Of a stretch of 64,000 nucleotides of DNA, positions 1-8,480 are shown in pieces. Source of the DNA: Acidimicrobiia bacterium (lineage in GTDB: Bacteria; Actinomycetota; Acidimicrobiia; Acidimicrobiales; Poriferisodalaceae). The stretch spans positions 32,013-96,012 of the forward strand of contig JAJECP010000030.1 in assembly GCA_022821985.1 (NCBI GenBank). The letters are read 5' to 3'. The notes beneath the pieces are model-generated. The model made no database searches. It saw only the letters and a list, made by a program, of their open reading frames with translations, and had not been told where the DNA came from. Each line of letters starts with the position of its first letter. Within the stretch, counting starts at the first letter, position 1. The translations under genes were made by a program, and so were the position numbers.

Positions 1-2
1 GC

Positions 3-344
3 AAGGCGTTCGGCGGTTCGCTCTACGACTTGGGGGCCATCCGCCAGCGCATGGCGATGAATCAGGCCAAGGTCGACGCAGCGCGCGCCTCGATGTACCA
101 CGCCGCATGGCTCAAGGAGCAGGGCATCGATGCCACCAAGGAGATGTCCGGCGTCAAGGCATTCGGCGCCGAAGTCGTGAATCAGGTGATGTACGACTGC
201 ATGCAATTCCACGGCGGCATCGGCTACATGCGCGAGTCGACCATCGAGCGGATGTGCCGCGACGCACGCATCCTGCCGATCGGCGGCGGTGCCACCGAGG
301 TCATGCTCGAAGAGGTCGCGAAGCGCAGCTACATCGACGGCTAG
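3..344 (+). CDS. acyl-CoA dehydrogenase, C-terminal fragment
   Basis: The reading frame is open from the window edge, so the N-terminus lies outside. The visible 113 residues are the C-terminal all-alpha domain of a flavin acyl-CoA dehydrogenase: an alpha-helical stretch with AAWLKEQG, then the family-typical segment with QFHGGIGYMRE and the late RDARILPIGGGATEVM. This family oxidises acyl-CoA to enoyl-CoA and passes electrons to ETF. The TAG stop overlaps by four bases the stop of the convergent E2 gene, so the two transcripts meet tail to tail. The acyl chain it acts on cannot be told from this fragment. Confidence 0.93.
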   Translation, partial: KAFGGSLYDLGAIRQRMAMNQAKVDAARASMYHAAWLKEQGIDATKEMSGVKAFGAEVVNQVMYDCMQFHGGIGYMRESTIERMCRDARILPIGGGATEVMLEEVAKRSYIDG

Positions 345-1801
345 CGGGATTCGAGCAAGTCTCGTACCGAGCCGGCGAACCGTGCTGCCGGGGCGCCGTC
401 GAAGGCTCGATGGTCCCAGGTCAGTGAGAGGGTCAGGACGGGCCGAGGCTCAGGCGCGGCATCTGCCCACACGGTTTCGTTGCGGATGCGACCCACGCCC
501 AGGATCGCCGTGTTGGGCGAGTTGATGATCGGCGTGAATGCATCGACGCCGAACATGCCCAGGGCAGTCACGGTGAATGTGGCGCCTTGGTAGTCGTCGT
601 ATCCGAGTGTGCCGTCGCGAGCCCCAGTGGCGAGGCGCGTGGTCTCCGAAGCGATCTCATCGAGACTGAGCCGGTCGGCGTGGCGGACAACCGGCACGAG
701 CAACCCATCGTCAAGCGCGACAGCAAGCCCGACGTGGATGTCGCCCAAGAGCGCCACCGCATCGTCGGTGACCTGAGAATTCACCCGAGGGTGCCTACCG
801 AGCGCAGCCGCCGCCGCAGCGATCACATAATCCGTGTAGCCCGGCACCACCGCTACGACAGCATCTGCGTCCCCGTCACGCTCGTCGGCGTCATCGCCAC
901 GAGCAGCTTCGACGAGGTCAGCCCGCTCTGCTACCACGGCGCTCATGTCGACATCCATCGTGAGCGTCAGCTGGGCCATCGAGCGGAGCGAAGCGCTCAT
1001 GCGCTCGGCGATCACGCCCCGTATCCCCCGCAGGGGAATCTGTTCGGTCGGGGCCTGCGACAGGGGCGGCGCAGCTGAACCTTCATCGGCGGATCGTGAG
1101 CTGAGATCAGCCAGCAAGGTGCGGACATGCGCAGCCACATTGGCACGCGAGATGCGCCCGTCTCCAGCACTGGCGGGCACGCGGCGGAGATCGACGCCGA
1201 GCAGATCGGCAAGTTGGCGAGCTGCGAACGTCGCCGGCGGCTGCGCCGGCGCGCCTGGCTCAGGTGCCGCGGATCCCGCGATGCCGGCCGGCCCGGCCGC
1301 AGGCGCTGTGGCCAGAGCCTCGTTCGCCGCTCGCACATCGCGCTCGGTGATGCGGCCCTTGGGCCCGCTTCCGGCCAACGTTGCGATCTCAACCCCCAGC
1401 TCTCGGGCCAGCCGCTTGGCCGCCGGCGACGCCAGGATCCGCTCGCCGGGTGCACGCACAGGCGCTGTGGGGACAGCTTGCGGGGAGGGCTGGGATGCGG
1501 GGACGGCCGCCGCCTGCACCTGCGCCGCAGCCGACGCTGCATCGGCGGGCGCCGGAAGCTCCTCGCCGGCTTCCAGAAACCAGCCGATCCGCACGCCGCA
1601 GGGGTATTCCACGCCGATCTCGCCGGTTTGAGCAAGCACACCGCTGCCCGAGGCCTCGATCTCGGTCTCGACCTTGTCGGTTTCCACCAGCAGCACTGCC
1701 TGCCCTGCGGTGACCTCGGCACCGTCAGGCACGAGCCAGCGCAGGATCGTCCCCGACTCCATCGTCAGGCCCAGCTTCGGCATTGCAAACTCGATGGCCA
1801 T
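341..1801 (-). CDS. dihydrolipoamide acyltransferase (E2) of a 2-oxoacid/acetoin dehydrogenase complex
   Basis: The 486-aa protein has an N-terminal lipoyl domain (about 1-80; lipoyl lysine in ETDKVE, K43), then two peripheral-subunit-binding-like domains (about 121-158 and 190-229) separated by Ala/Pro linkers, then the acyltransferase core (about 255-486) ending in the catalytic DHRAFDG motif. Most E2 proteins carry one binding domain, so the second, slightly degenerate copy is unusual. The core transfers the acyl group from lipoate to CoA. The ATG follows an AAAGGGAC ribosome site in the 14-base gap after the AcoX-like gene. It is the last gene of an operon with E1 alpha, E1 beta and AcoX. 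No dihydrolipoamide dehydrogenase is encoded beside it. Acetoin dehydrogenase is favoured by the AcoX neighbour; pyruvate or branched-chain substrates remain possible. Confidence 0.93.
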   Translation of the reverse strand: MAIEFAMPKLGLTMESGTILRWLVPDGAEVTAGQAVLLVETDKVETEIEASGSGVLAQTGEIGVEYPCGVRIGWFLEAGEELPAPADAASAAAQVQAAAVPASQPSPQAVPTAPVRAPGERILASPAAKRLARELGVEIATLAGSGPKGRITERDVRAANEALATAPAAGPAGIAGSAAPEPGAPAQPPATFAARQLADLLGVDLRRVPASAGDGRISRANVAAHVRTLLADLSSRSADEGSAAPPLSQAPTEQIPLRGIRGVIAERMSASLRSMAQLTLTMDVDMSAVVAERADLVEAARGDDADERDGDADAVVAVVPGYTDYVIAAAAAALGRHPRVNSQVTDDAVALLGDIHVGLAVALDDGLLVPVVRHADRLSLDEIASETTRLATGARDGTLGYDDYQGATFTVTALGMFGVDAFTPIINSPNTAILGVGRIRNETVWADAAPEPRPVLTLSLTWDHRAFDGAPAARFAGSVRDLLESR

Positions 1802-1815
1802 CGGCGTCCCTTTGC

Positions 1816-2868
1816 TCAGCGGCCCGCAACCGCAGGGCCGAAGGGGTAGCGCCGTCGCTGTGCTGCCGCAACCGCCGCACCCACGTCGATCACGTACGGA
1901 CCATCCGGATTGACGGTGATATCCGCCCCCTCGCCCCGACCCAGCACGATCTCGCGTTCTCCGTCCAGCGTCAGCACGCCGGGACCCGACAGGGTGATCG
2001 GCTGGCCGAAGCGCAGCTGCTCGCAGTGTGCGACGTCGATGTCGGAGTAGGTGCCGGGCATCACAGCTGCTCGGATGCGTCTGTAGCTCTGTAGATCCCG
2101 TGCATTCCCGGACGCGCACCCCAAGCCGACATGGATCCCGCCGGGTTCCTTCCTGCCCACAGGTGCAACGGCGGCAGCGACGGCGGCGAGTCCGACCGAA
2201 TCCGGCTCGGCAATGGCAGCCACGATCTCGCTCACCGACCCCAGATCCCAAATGGCGCGTGCTCCCACGAACGCGCTCCTCACGAGGCATACGTCAACGA
2301 GCGCCACCTCCGCGCGCTGGTTCCCCTCCGCCGTGATGTCGATGATCTTCGCCTGCCACGTCACCTCGGCCGCATCGGCATGGCCGCTCGCCACGGCTCC
2401 CGCAGCGAAACCGGCGACGGTGGCCTCAGTCGGGATTGGAAACACGTTGTTGGTGCCGACAGCCAGCGGCACCAGCGGTGCTTCGCGCCACCCCGTTACG
2501 ACATCACGCTGGGTGCCATCACCGCCGAGCGCAACGATCGCCCCCACGCCTTCGTCACGAAACTGCGCGGCGGCCAACTGCGAGTCACGCCCGGTGTGCC
2601 AGCCATGCGGTTCGGCGACCTCCACCGATCCCGGCACCTCCAACCCCGCCAGCGCACGTTCCCCCAACCGTGCCCGGTCGCCGCTGATCAGCACGCGCTC
2701 GGCGCCGCCCTCGATCGCACCCACCACGGCGCGCCGTATCGCGCCGATCTTGACGGCGTCCGACACGGGGGTCGCCCCCGAAGTCAGCCGCCTGACGTCT
2801 TTGCCGGCCAGCGGGTTGGCGACGATTCCGACTGCTGGGCCGGCCGCCGAGTCGGCAGCCTCGCTCAC
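1816..2868 (-). CDS. acoX: AcoX-like ATP-NAD kinase family protein
   Basis: The 350-aa product opens with VGIVANPLAGKDVRR and carries ALGGDGTQRDV, the GGDGT nucleotide-binding motif of the NAD kinase/diacylglycerol kinase fold. A member of this family placed between E1 and E2 genes is the hallmark of AcoX in acetoin operons; AcoX's own biochemical role is not established. The GTG start overlaps the TGA stop of E1 beta (GTGA), indicating translational coupling. The C-terminal half includes the NAD-kinase-like beta-rich region (LSGPGVLTLDGERE). It could be a true NAD kinase, but operon position argues for AcoX. Confidence 0.82.
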   Translation of the reverse strand: MSEAADSAAGPAVGIVANPLAGKDVRRLTSGATPVSDAVKIGAIRRAVVGAIEGGAERVLISGDRARLGERALAGLEVPGSVEVAEPHGWHTGRDSQLAAAQFRDEGVGAIVALGGDGTQRDVVTGWREAPLVPLAVGTNNVFPIPTEATVAGFAAGAVASGHADAAEVTWQAKIIDITAEGNQRAEVALVDVCLVRSAFVGARAIWDLGSVSEIVAAIAEPDSVGLAAVAAAVAPVGRKEPGGIHVGLGCASGNARDLQSYRRIRAAVMPGTYSDIDVAHCEQLRFGQPITLSGPGVLTLDGEREIVLGRGEGADITVNPDGPYVIDVGAAVAAAQRRRYPFGPAVAGR

Positions 2869-3866
2869 GCGGCCGCGAGTGCCCGGATCCGCTCGCCGAT
2901 CATCTCGGCGTTGGGAACCCATTCCTTCTCGAGCACAGGGCTGAACGGCACCGGGCTGAATGGTGCGCCGACGCGCTCGATCGGAGCATCCAGGTAGTCG
3001 AACGCCTCCTCGGCGATCTGCGAAGCGATCTCGCCGCCGAGGCCGCCGAACCGGACGGCCTCGTGCACCACGGCCACCCGGCTGGTCCGCTGTGCCGACT
3101 GGATCACGGTGTCCATGTCCAGCGGCTGGAGGGTGCGCAGATCGATGACATCGCACTCGATGCCTTCCGCGGCCAGCGCATCTGCCGCCGATGTGGCCTC
3201 GTGCACCATCCGGCCGTAGGTCACCACCGTCACGTCGTCGCCTGATCGCACGGTGCTTGCCGTTCCCAGGGGGATCTCGTAGAGCTCTTCGGGAACCTCG
3301 CCCTTCAGTCCCAGCAGGCGCTTGTGCTTCACGAACACTGTGGGGTTGTCGTCGCGAATGCACGAGACAAGCAGGCCCTTCGCGTCGTAGGGGTTCGACG
3401 GCATGACCACCTTGAGTCCCGGGATGTGGCACAGCATCGCTTCGAGGCTCTGGCTGTGCTGAGCCGCCGCTGACAGCCCGGCCCCAGCGCTCGTGGTGAT
3501 CGTCATCGGCAGCGTGGCCTTGCCGCCGAACATGTACTTCAGCTTTGCCGCCTGGTTCACGATCTGGTCCATGGCCACGAGCATGAAGTCCATGAACATC
3601 ACGTCGACGACCGGGCGAAGGCCGCTCACTGCCGCCCCAGTGCCGAGGCCCACGATGGCCTGCTCGCTGATCGGCGTGTCCACGACTCTCATGTCGCCGA
3701 AGCGCTCGTTCAGCCCGCGGAACGAGCCGAACACTCCCCCGGCTCGGCCGACATCCTCGCCGGCCACGAACACGTTCGAATCGGCGTCCATCATCTGCGC
3801 CAGCCCCTCGGTGAAGGCAGCTCCATAGGCGATGCGGCGCTCCTCGGTGTCGGTTGGGGGTGTCAT
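2865..3866 (-). CDS. 2-oxoacid/acetoin dehydrogenase E1 beta subunit
   Basis: This 333-aa protein matches the full length of E1 beta chains. Seen motifs are GEDVGRAGGVFG near the start, DTPISEQAIVGLGTGAA, and the C-terminal transketolase domain with VVHEAVRFGGLGGEIA. E1 is the thiamine-diphosphate-dependent decarboxylating component and forms an alpha2beta2 tetramer with the product of the upstream gene. The start codon overlaps the E1 alpha stop (ATGA) and the stop overlaps the AcoX start (GTGA), so the three genes are coupled in one transcript. Confidence 0.95.
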   Translation of the reverse strand: MTPPTDTEERRIAYGAAFTEGLAQMMDADSNVFVAGEDVGRAGGVFGSFRGLNERFGDMRVVDTPISEQAIVGLGTGAAVSGLRPVVDVMFMDFMLVAMDQIVNQAAKLKYMFGGKATLPMTITTSAGAGLSAAAQHSQSLEAMLCHIPGLKVVMPSNPYDAKGLLVSCIRDDNPTVFVKHKRLLGLKGEVPEELYEIPLGTASTVRSGDDVTVVTYGRMVHEATSAADALAAEGIECDVIDLRTLQPLDMDTVIQSAQRTSRVAVVHEAVRFGGLGGEIASQIAEEAFDYLDAPIERVGAPFSPVPFSPVLEKEWVPNAEMIGERIRALAAA

Positions 3867-4855
3867 GCGGTGGCTCCTGAGTACGCGGCCTGCGTATAGA
3901 CGTCGACCAGCAGGCTGTCGGGATCGGGCAATGGGCTCTCCTCGGCAAAGGCGATCGCAGCTTCGATGTCTGCCTCTGCAGCGGCGTGCACTGCTTGGGC
4001 GCCGTCGGCGTCGAGCACGCCGGCGGTTGCCAGCCGATCCTCGAACAGCTCGATCGGGTCTCGCTGCTTCCACTGTTCGAGCTCGTCGTCGGACCGGTAT
4101 TTCATGCCGAGGGTCTGCACGCCGTGATGGTTGTAGAAGCGGTAGGTCTTGGCCTCGATGAACGAGGGTCCTTCGCCCCGGCGGGCCCGACTGACTGCCT
4201 CGTGTGCGGCTTCCCATACGGCGACCACGTCCATGCCGTCGACGATGGCCCCGGGCATGCCGTAGCCGGCGGCGCGGTCCACCACGTCGGTGATGGCCAT
4301 CGTGCGGCCACGTGGCGTGAACTCGCCGTACTCGTTGTTCTCGCACACGAACAGCACCGGCAGCGACAACGCAGCCGCCATGTTGGCAGCCTCATGGAAT
4401 GCGCCGATGTTCGAGGCGCCGTCGCCGAAGAACACCACCGAGACCCGGTCGCTTCCCCGGTACTTGTTGGCGAAGCCGGCGCCTACGGCGATCGGCACGC
4501 CGCCGCCCACGATGCCGTTCGCACCGAGCATGCCCAGGTCGAGATCGCAGATGTGCATGGAGCCGCCCTTGCCCCCGCAGTAGCCGGTGGCCTTGCCCAT
4601 CAGCTCGGCCATCATCCCGCCGTAGTCGCCTCCCTTGGCCACCAGGTGCCCGTGCCCTCGGTGGGTCGAGCTGATCTGGTCGTCATCGTCGAGGTTGGCG
4701 CACACCCCGGCGGCCACGGCCTCCTCCCCCACGTACAGGTGCAGGAACCCGGGCAGCCGGTTCTGCTCCGCGAGCCGGCCGGCGGCTTCCTCGAAGTGGC
4801 GGATCCGCACCATGCGCCGGTGCAGATCCAGCAGTGTCTCTGGACTCGGATCCAT
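3863..4855 (-). CDS. 2-oxoacid/acetoin dehydrogenase E1 alpha subunit (thiamine diphosphate)
   Basis: The 330-aa protein contains the thiamine diphosphate/Mg signature GDGASNIGAFHEA ending in FVCENN, and STHRGHGH, typical of E1 alpha. It binds the cofactor and decarboxylates or cleaves the oxo or acetoin substrate. It is the first gene of the minus-strand operon; a GAGGGGG ribosome site sits upstream of the ATG. The divergent dehydratase gene starts 142 bases away, so the shared intergenic segment must hold both promoters. Confidence 0.95.
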   Translation of the reverse strand: MDPSPETLLDLHRRMVRIRHFEEAAGRLAEQNRLPGFLHLYVGEEAVAAGVCANLDDDDQISSTHRGHGHLVAKGGDYGGMMAELMGKATGYCGGKGGSMHICDLDLGMLGANGIVGGGVPIAVGAGFANKYRGSDRVSVVFFGDGASNIGAFHEAANMAAALSLPVLFVCENNEYGEFTPRGRTMAITDVVDRAAGYGMPGAIVDGMDVVAVWEAAHEAVSRARRGEGPSFIEAKTYRFYNHHGVQTLGMKYRSDDELEQWKQRDPIELFEDRLATAGVLDADGAQAVHAAAEADIEAAIAFAEESPLPDPDSLLVDVYTQAAYSGATA

Positions 4856-4936
4856 GCGAACCCCCTCGTGGCACGGCTCCAGCGCGCCTCACACTAGTTC
4901 TGGCCCTGTGCGCCGATCACGGCTGCGTTCGGCCCG

Positions 4937-4982
4937 TCCGTCGCCGTCACGGGTTGGCGACTCCGTTGCCGTCACGGGCGAC
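4937..4982. repeat. imperfect tandem repeat in the divergent promoter region
   Basis: Two adjacent copies of about 21-25 bases share CCGTyGCCGTCACGGG followed by GCGAC. The first copy also contains an inverted GTCGCC/GGCGAC pair. The position, between the divergent E1 alpha operon and the dehydratase gene, suits an operator, but no regulator gene is adjacent and binding is only inferred. Confidence 0.3.
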
Positions 4983-4997
4983 GCGTAGTGTGGCCCG

Positions 4998-6860
4998 GTG
5001 GCTCCCGAACCAGATGCACCTCCGATTTCCGAACCTCGTTCGATTCATCCCAGCGGGCCCGATCCCGGCATCGGGCGCGGCGGCCTGCGCTCCGCAGCCT
5101 GGTTCGACATCGAGGGCGATCCGCTCATGTCGGCGCTGTACCTCGAGCGCTACGCCAACTATGGATTGACTCGCGAAGAACTTCAGTCGGGCAAGCCGAT
5201 TATCGGCATCGCCCAGACCGGCTCAGACCTGTCGCCGTGCAACCGGCACCACCTCGAGCTGGCCAAGCGGGTGCGCGAGGGCATCCGCGAGGCGGGCGGC
5301 ATCGCGTTCGAATTCGGCGTGCATCCCATCCAGGAGACCGGCAAACGGCCCACCGCTTCGCTCGACCGCAACCTGGCCTACCTGGGCCTCGTCGAAGTGC
5401 TGCAGGGGTATCCGTTCGACGGCGTGGTGCTCACGATCGGCTGCGACAAGACCACGCCGGCGTGCCTGATGGCAGCCGCAACCGTGAACCTGCCGGCCAT
5501 CGCACTGTCGGTCGGGCCGATGCTGAACGGCTGGCACGAGGGGCGCCGCACCGGCTCGGGCACGGTCGTGTGGAAGGCGCGGGAGCTCTACGCGGCCGGC
5601 GAGATCGACGACACCGGGTTCATCGATCTGGTGGCGTCCTCGGCCCCGTCGGTCGGCTACTGCTCCACGATGGGCACCGCCACCACCATGAACTCGCTCG
5701 CCGAGACGCTGGGCATGCAGCTGCCGGGCTCCGCGGCGATCCCTGCCCCGTATCGCGAGCGGGCGCAGATGGCCTACCGGACGGGTCTGCGCATCGTCGA
5801 GATGGTGCGCGAAGACCTTCGACCGACGGACATCATGACTCGCGAGGCCTTCGAGAACGCCATCGTGGTGAACTCCGCCATCGGCGGGTCCACCAACGCC
5901 CCGATCCACCTCAATGCGATCGCCGCGCACCTCGGCGTGCCGCTCGACAACGACGACTGGCAGAAGCACGGCTTCGCAGTGCCGCTGCTGGTGAATCTCA
6001 TGCCTGCCGGGGAGTACCTCGGCGAGGACTATCACCACGCCGGCGGTGTGCCCGCGGTAGTCGGCGAGCTGATGCGTGCCGGGCTGCTGCCTCACCCCGA
6101 GGCGCTGACCGCCAACGGTCGCAGCATCGGCGAGAACTGCGCAGACGCCGCGATCATGGACACCGATGTGATCCGCGCTGCGGGAGAGCCGCTCCTTGCC
6201 GACGCAGGTTTCATCAACCTGTCGGGCAATCTCTTCGACAGCGCCATCATGAAGACCAGCGTCATCTCCGACGAGTTCCGCCAGCGTTACCTGTCCAACC
6301 CTGACGATCCCGACGCCTTCGAGGGCCGCGCCATCGTCTTCGACGGGCCGGAGGACTATCGGGCCAACATCGACAATCCCGAACTCGGGATCGACGAGCA
6401 CTGCATGCTGTTCGTGCGCGGGACCGGCCCGGTGGGCTACCCCGGCGGCGCCGAGGTGGTCAATATGCAGCCGCCGGCAGCGCTGCTGGTGCGCGGCATC
6501 CACTCGCTGCCGTGCATCGGCGACGGTCGCCAGTCCGGTACGTCAGGCTCGCCGTCGATCCTGAACGCCGCGCCCGAAGCCGCCGTCGGCGGCGGTCTGG
6601 CGCTGCTGCGCACTGGCGACCGCGTCCGGATCGACTTGCGGCGCGGCAGCGCCGACATGCTGGTGGATGACGACGAGCTGGCACGGCGCCGCGCCGAGTT
6701 GGACGACGCCGGCGGTTACCCGGTGCCGCCGTCGCACACCCCGTGGCAGGAGATCCAACGAGGGATCGTCAGCCAGTTCGACGAAGGCATGGTGCTGCGC
6801 CCGGCAGTGAAGTACCGGGACACCTCGCGCACGCACGGCACACCGCGCCACAACCACTAG
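4998..6860 (+). CDS. IlvD/Edd family dehydratase, sugar-acid (aldonate) branch
   Basis: The 620-aa protein belongs to the Fe-S dehydratases that include dihydroxy-acid dehydratase and the pentonate/hexonate dehydratases. Three cysteines lie in SPCNRHH (C81), GCDKTTPA (C149) and GYCSTMG (C222). Their spacings of 68 and 73 residues match, from memory, the [2Fe-2S] ligands of L-arabinonate dehydratase, which favours a sugar-acid substrate over branched-chain amino acid synthesis. Other family motifs are [10 protein letters not shown] and [10 protein letters not shown]. The start is a GTG; the next ATG (5127) would remove the conserved LRSAAWFD segment. No sugar transporter or aldolase is adjacent, so the substrate is uncertain. 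Confidence 0.88.
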   Translation: MAPEPDAPPISEPRSIHPSGPDPGIGRGGLRSAAWFDIEGDPLMSALYLERYANYGLTREELQSGKPIIGIAQTGSDLSPCNRHHLELAKRVREGIREAGGIAFEFGVHPIQETGKRPTASLDRNLAYLGLVEVLQGYPFDGVVLTIGCDKTTPACLMAAATVNLPAIALSVGPMLNGWHEGRRTGSGTVVWKARELYAAGEIDDTGFIDLVASSAPSVGYCSTMGTATTMNSLAETLGMQLPGSAAIPAPYRERAQMAYRTGLRIVEMVREDLRPTDIMTREAFENAIVVNSAIGGSTNAPIHLNAIAAHLGVPLDNDDWQKHGFAVPLLVNLMPAGEYLGEDYHHAGGVPAVVGELMRAGLLPHPEALTANGRSIGENCADAAIMDTDVIRAAGEPLLADAGFINLSGNLFDSAIMKTSVISDEFRQRYLSNPDDPDAFEGRAIVFDGPEDYRANIDNPELGIDEHCMLFVRGTGPVGYPGGAEVVNMQPPAALLVRGIHSLPCIGDGRQSGTSGSPSILNAAPEAAVGGGLALLRTGDRVRIDLRRGSADMLVDDDELARRRAELDDAGGYPVPPSHTPWQEIQRGIVSQFDEGMVLRPAVKYRDTSRTHGTPRHNH

Positions 6861-6902
6861 CGGCCGGATGACGACACCCGGCGTGCCAGAACGGTCTCAG
6901 CG

Positions 6903-7856
6903 ATGATCTGGGCACTGCTGGCGCTGCTGGCGGGATTGGTCCTGCTGGTGGTAGCCGGAGACCACTTCGTGGCAGGTGCATCACGCCTGGCCACGGCACT
7001 GCGCATGCGACCGGCCGTGATCGGCGCAGTGGTTTTGGGCTTCGGGACCTCTGCCCCCGAGATGGTCGTGTCGGCGCTGGCGTCGATCAACGACAACCCG
7101 GCGCTGGGCGTGGGCAACATCGTGGGTTCGAACGTCGCGAACCTGAGCCTCGGCCTCGGCGTGGCGGCGCTGCTGATGCCGATCCCGTTCTCCCGCACCG
7201 CGCTGCGAAGGGATGTCCCGTGGTCGGTGGCGACCGCCGCCATCTTCGCGGTGCTCGTGATGGACGACTACCTCAGCCGGCTCGAAGGCGGGCTGCTGGC
7301 AGCGCTGATGGCGATCACGCTGGTGTGGCTCATCCGCACGTCGCGTGACGACGAGCGACTGCCCGATGCGGATGGCGCTCCCGGCTCGACGGCACGCGAT
7401 GCCGGGGCCGCGTGGCGCAATCTGGTGCGGGCGGTCCTGGGCCTGTGCGGGGTGATCATCGGTGCCCAACTCGCTGTGGAGGGCGCCATTGCCCTTGCCA
7501 AGCATTGGAACCTGAGCGGCGGGTTCATCGGCTTCTCGATCGTGGCACTCGGCACGTCCCTGCCGGAGGTGGCCACCGTCGTGGCGGCGGTTCGCAAGGG
7601 CCATACCGAGCTGATCGTGGGCAACCTGTTCGGTTCCAACGTCTTCAACAGTCTCGCCGTAGGCGGGGCAATGGGGCTCGTGGGCGCCGGCGCCATCGAC
7701 GATCCCTCGCTGACGGGCCTGGGCATCGGGGCGATGATGGCCGTGGTCGTGCTGGCCTATCTGGGTGCCTTGGTGGGCAAGCGCGCCGGACGCATCGACG
7801 GCGTCGTGCTGCTGGGCATCTACGTCGCCACCATGATCCTGCTCGGCACCGGCTAG
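6903..7856 (+). CDS. calcium/sodium antiporter (CaCA superfamily, YrbG type)
   Basis: The 317-aa integral membrane protein has about ten hydrophobic segments and the two inverted alpha repeats of cation/Ca exchangers: GFGTSAPEMVVS with GNIVGSNVAN in the first half, and ALGTSLPEVATV with GNLFGSNVFN in the second. The acidic residue in each repeat binds the transported ion. It exchanges Ca2+ or another cation against Na+ or H+ across the plasma membrane. It follows the dehydratase by 42 bases on the same strand, perhaps cotranscribed without an obvious functional link. Confidence 0.93.
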   Translation: MIWALLALLAGLVLLVVAGDHFVAGASRLATALRMRPAVIGAVVLGFGTSAPEMVVSALASINDNPALGVGNIVGSNVANLSLGLGVAALLMPIPFSRTALRRDVPWSVATAAIFAVLVMDDYLSRLEGGLLAALMAITLVWLIRTSRDDERLPDADGAPGSTARDAGAAWRNLVRAVLGLCGVIIGAQLAVEGAIALAKHWNLSGGFIGFSIVALGTSLPEVATVVAAVRKGHTELIVGNLFGSNVFNSLAVGGAMGLVGAGAIDDPSLTGLGIGAMMAVVVLAYLGALVGKRAGRIDGVVLLGIYVATMILLGTG

Positions 7857-7957
7857 GACTCGTTCCGCTGATCGTCGCTGCTGGCTGTCGTGCGCAGCGT
7901 GCGCCCGCTCACGACGCTGACTGCTCGTGACCGGGGCTGGTCTGGAATGAGCGGTGG

Positions 7958-8449
7958 CTATTCGTACCAGCCGGCGCCGAGCAGCACATCGCCGCGGCGC
8001 ACCACCCACGAGTGCTTCGGTGCGTCCGCACCGGTTACCGGATGGGTGAAGATGTAGCTCACCCAAGCGCCGCCGCTGCCCTCGGTCACCGCAGCGAATG
8101 CCTCGCCGTAGTCGTAGCCCGTGGAGTCGATGCGATCGCGGGTAGTGCCCACCAAGTCGGGCCGTGCGGGGTTGGCGACCGTATATATCGCACCATCACG
8201 GTCCTCGAGAACGAAGACATACCAAGGGCCGTCGGCGCGGCCGGTGTCGTTGTAGTGCTCGATCGTGGCGTCGAGGCCGTGCTCGTCGAAGTAGTCGACA
8301 GCGTCGCTGACCAACTACTGTGTGTAGTCCTGAAGCTCTCGCTGCGGCGCCTCGCCCATGGTCGGCGCCGACCCAGAGCACCCGGCAATCGCGACAACAG
8401 CAACCGCGCACAGCAATCCCGACCAACGTCTCACGCTTCGCATGGACAT
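7958..8449 (-). pseudogene. Cache-domain lipoprotein interrupted by an in-frame amber codon
   Basis: The frame starts with a lipoprotein signal peptide (MSMRSVRRWSGLLCAV, lipobox AGC, Cys24), preceded by AGGAG. It runs to ELQDYTQ, meets a TAG at 8315-8317, and continues in the same frame as a small-molecule-binding Cache domain (VSDAVDYFDEHG to GDVLLGAGWYE). A single C-to-T change from CAG would account for the TAG. Translation could restart at a TTG just after the stop, but that product would lack the export signal the domain needs. Options are a recent nonsense mutation, an assembly error, or suppression; the first two are likeliest. Intact relatives are secreted ligand-sensing lipoproteins. 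Confidence 0.75.
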
Positions 8450-8480
8450 CACGCTCCTGAGAGGATCCGGCAGCGTACTG

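Noticed and set aside
5223..6503. Minus-strand frame within the dehydratase
   Set aside because: Shadow of the dehydratase codons; no motif or ribosome site.
8315..8317. Amber codon as a second recoded (Sec or Pyl) site
   Set aside because: It is TAG, not TGA, and lies in a non-catalytic linker with no recoding structure.
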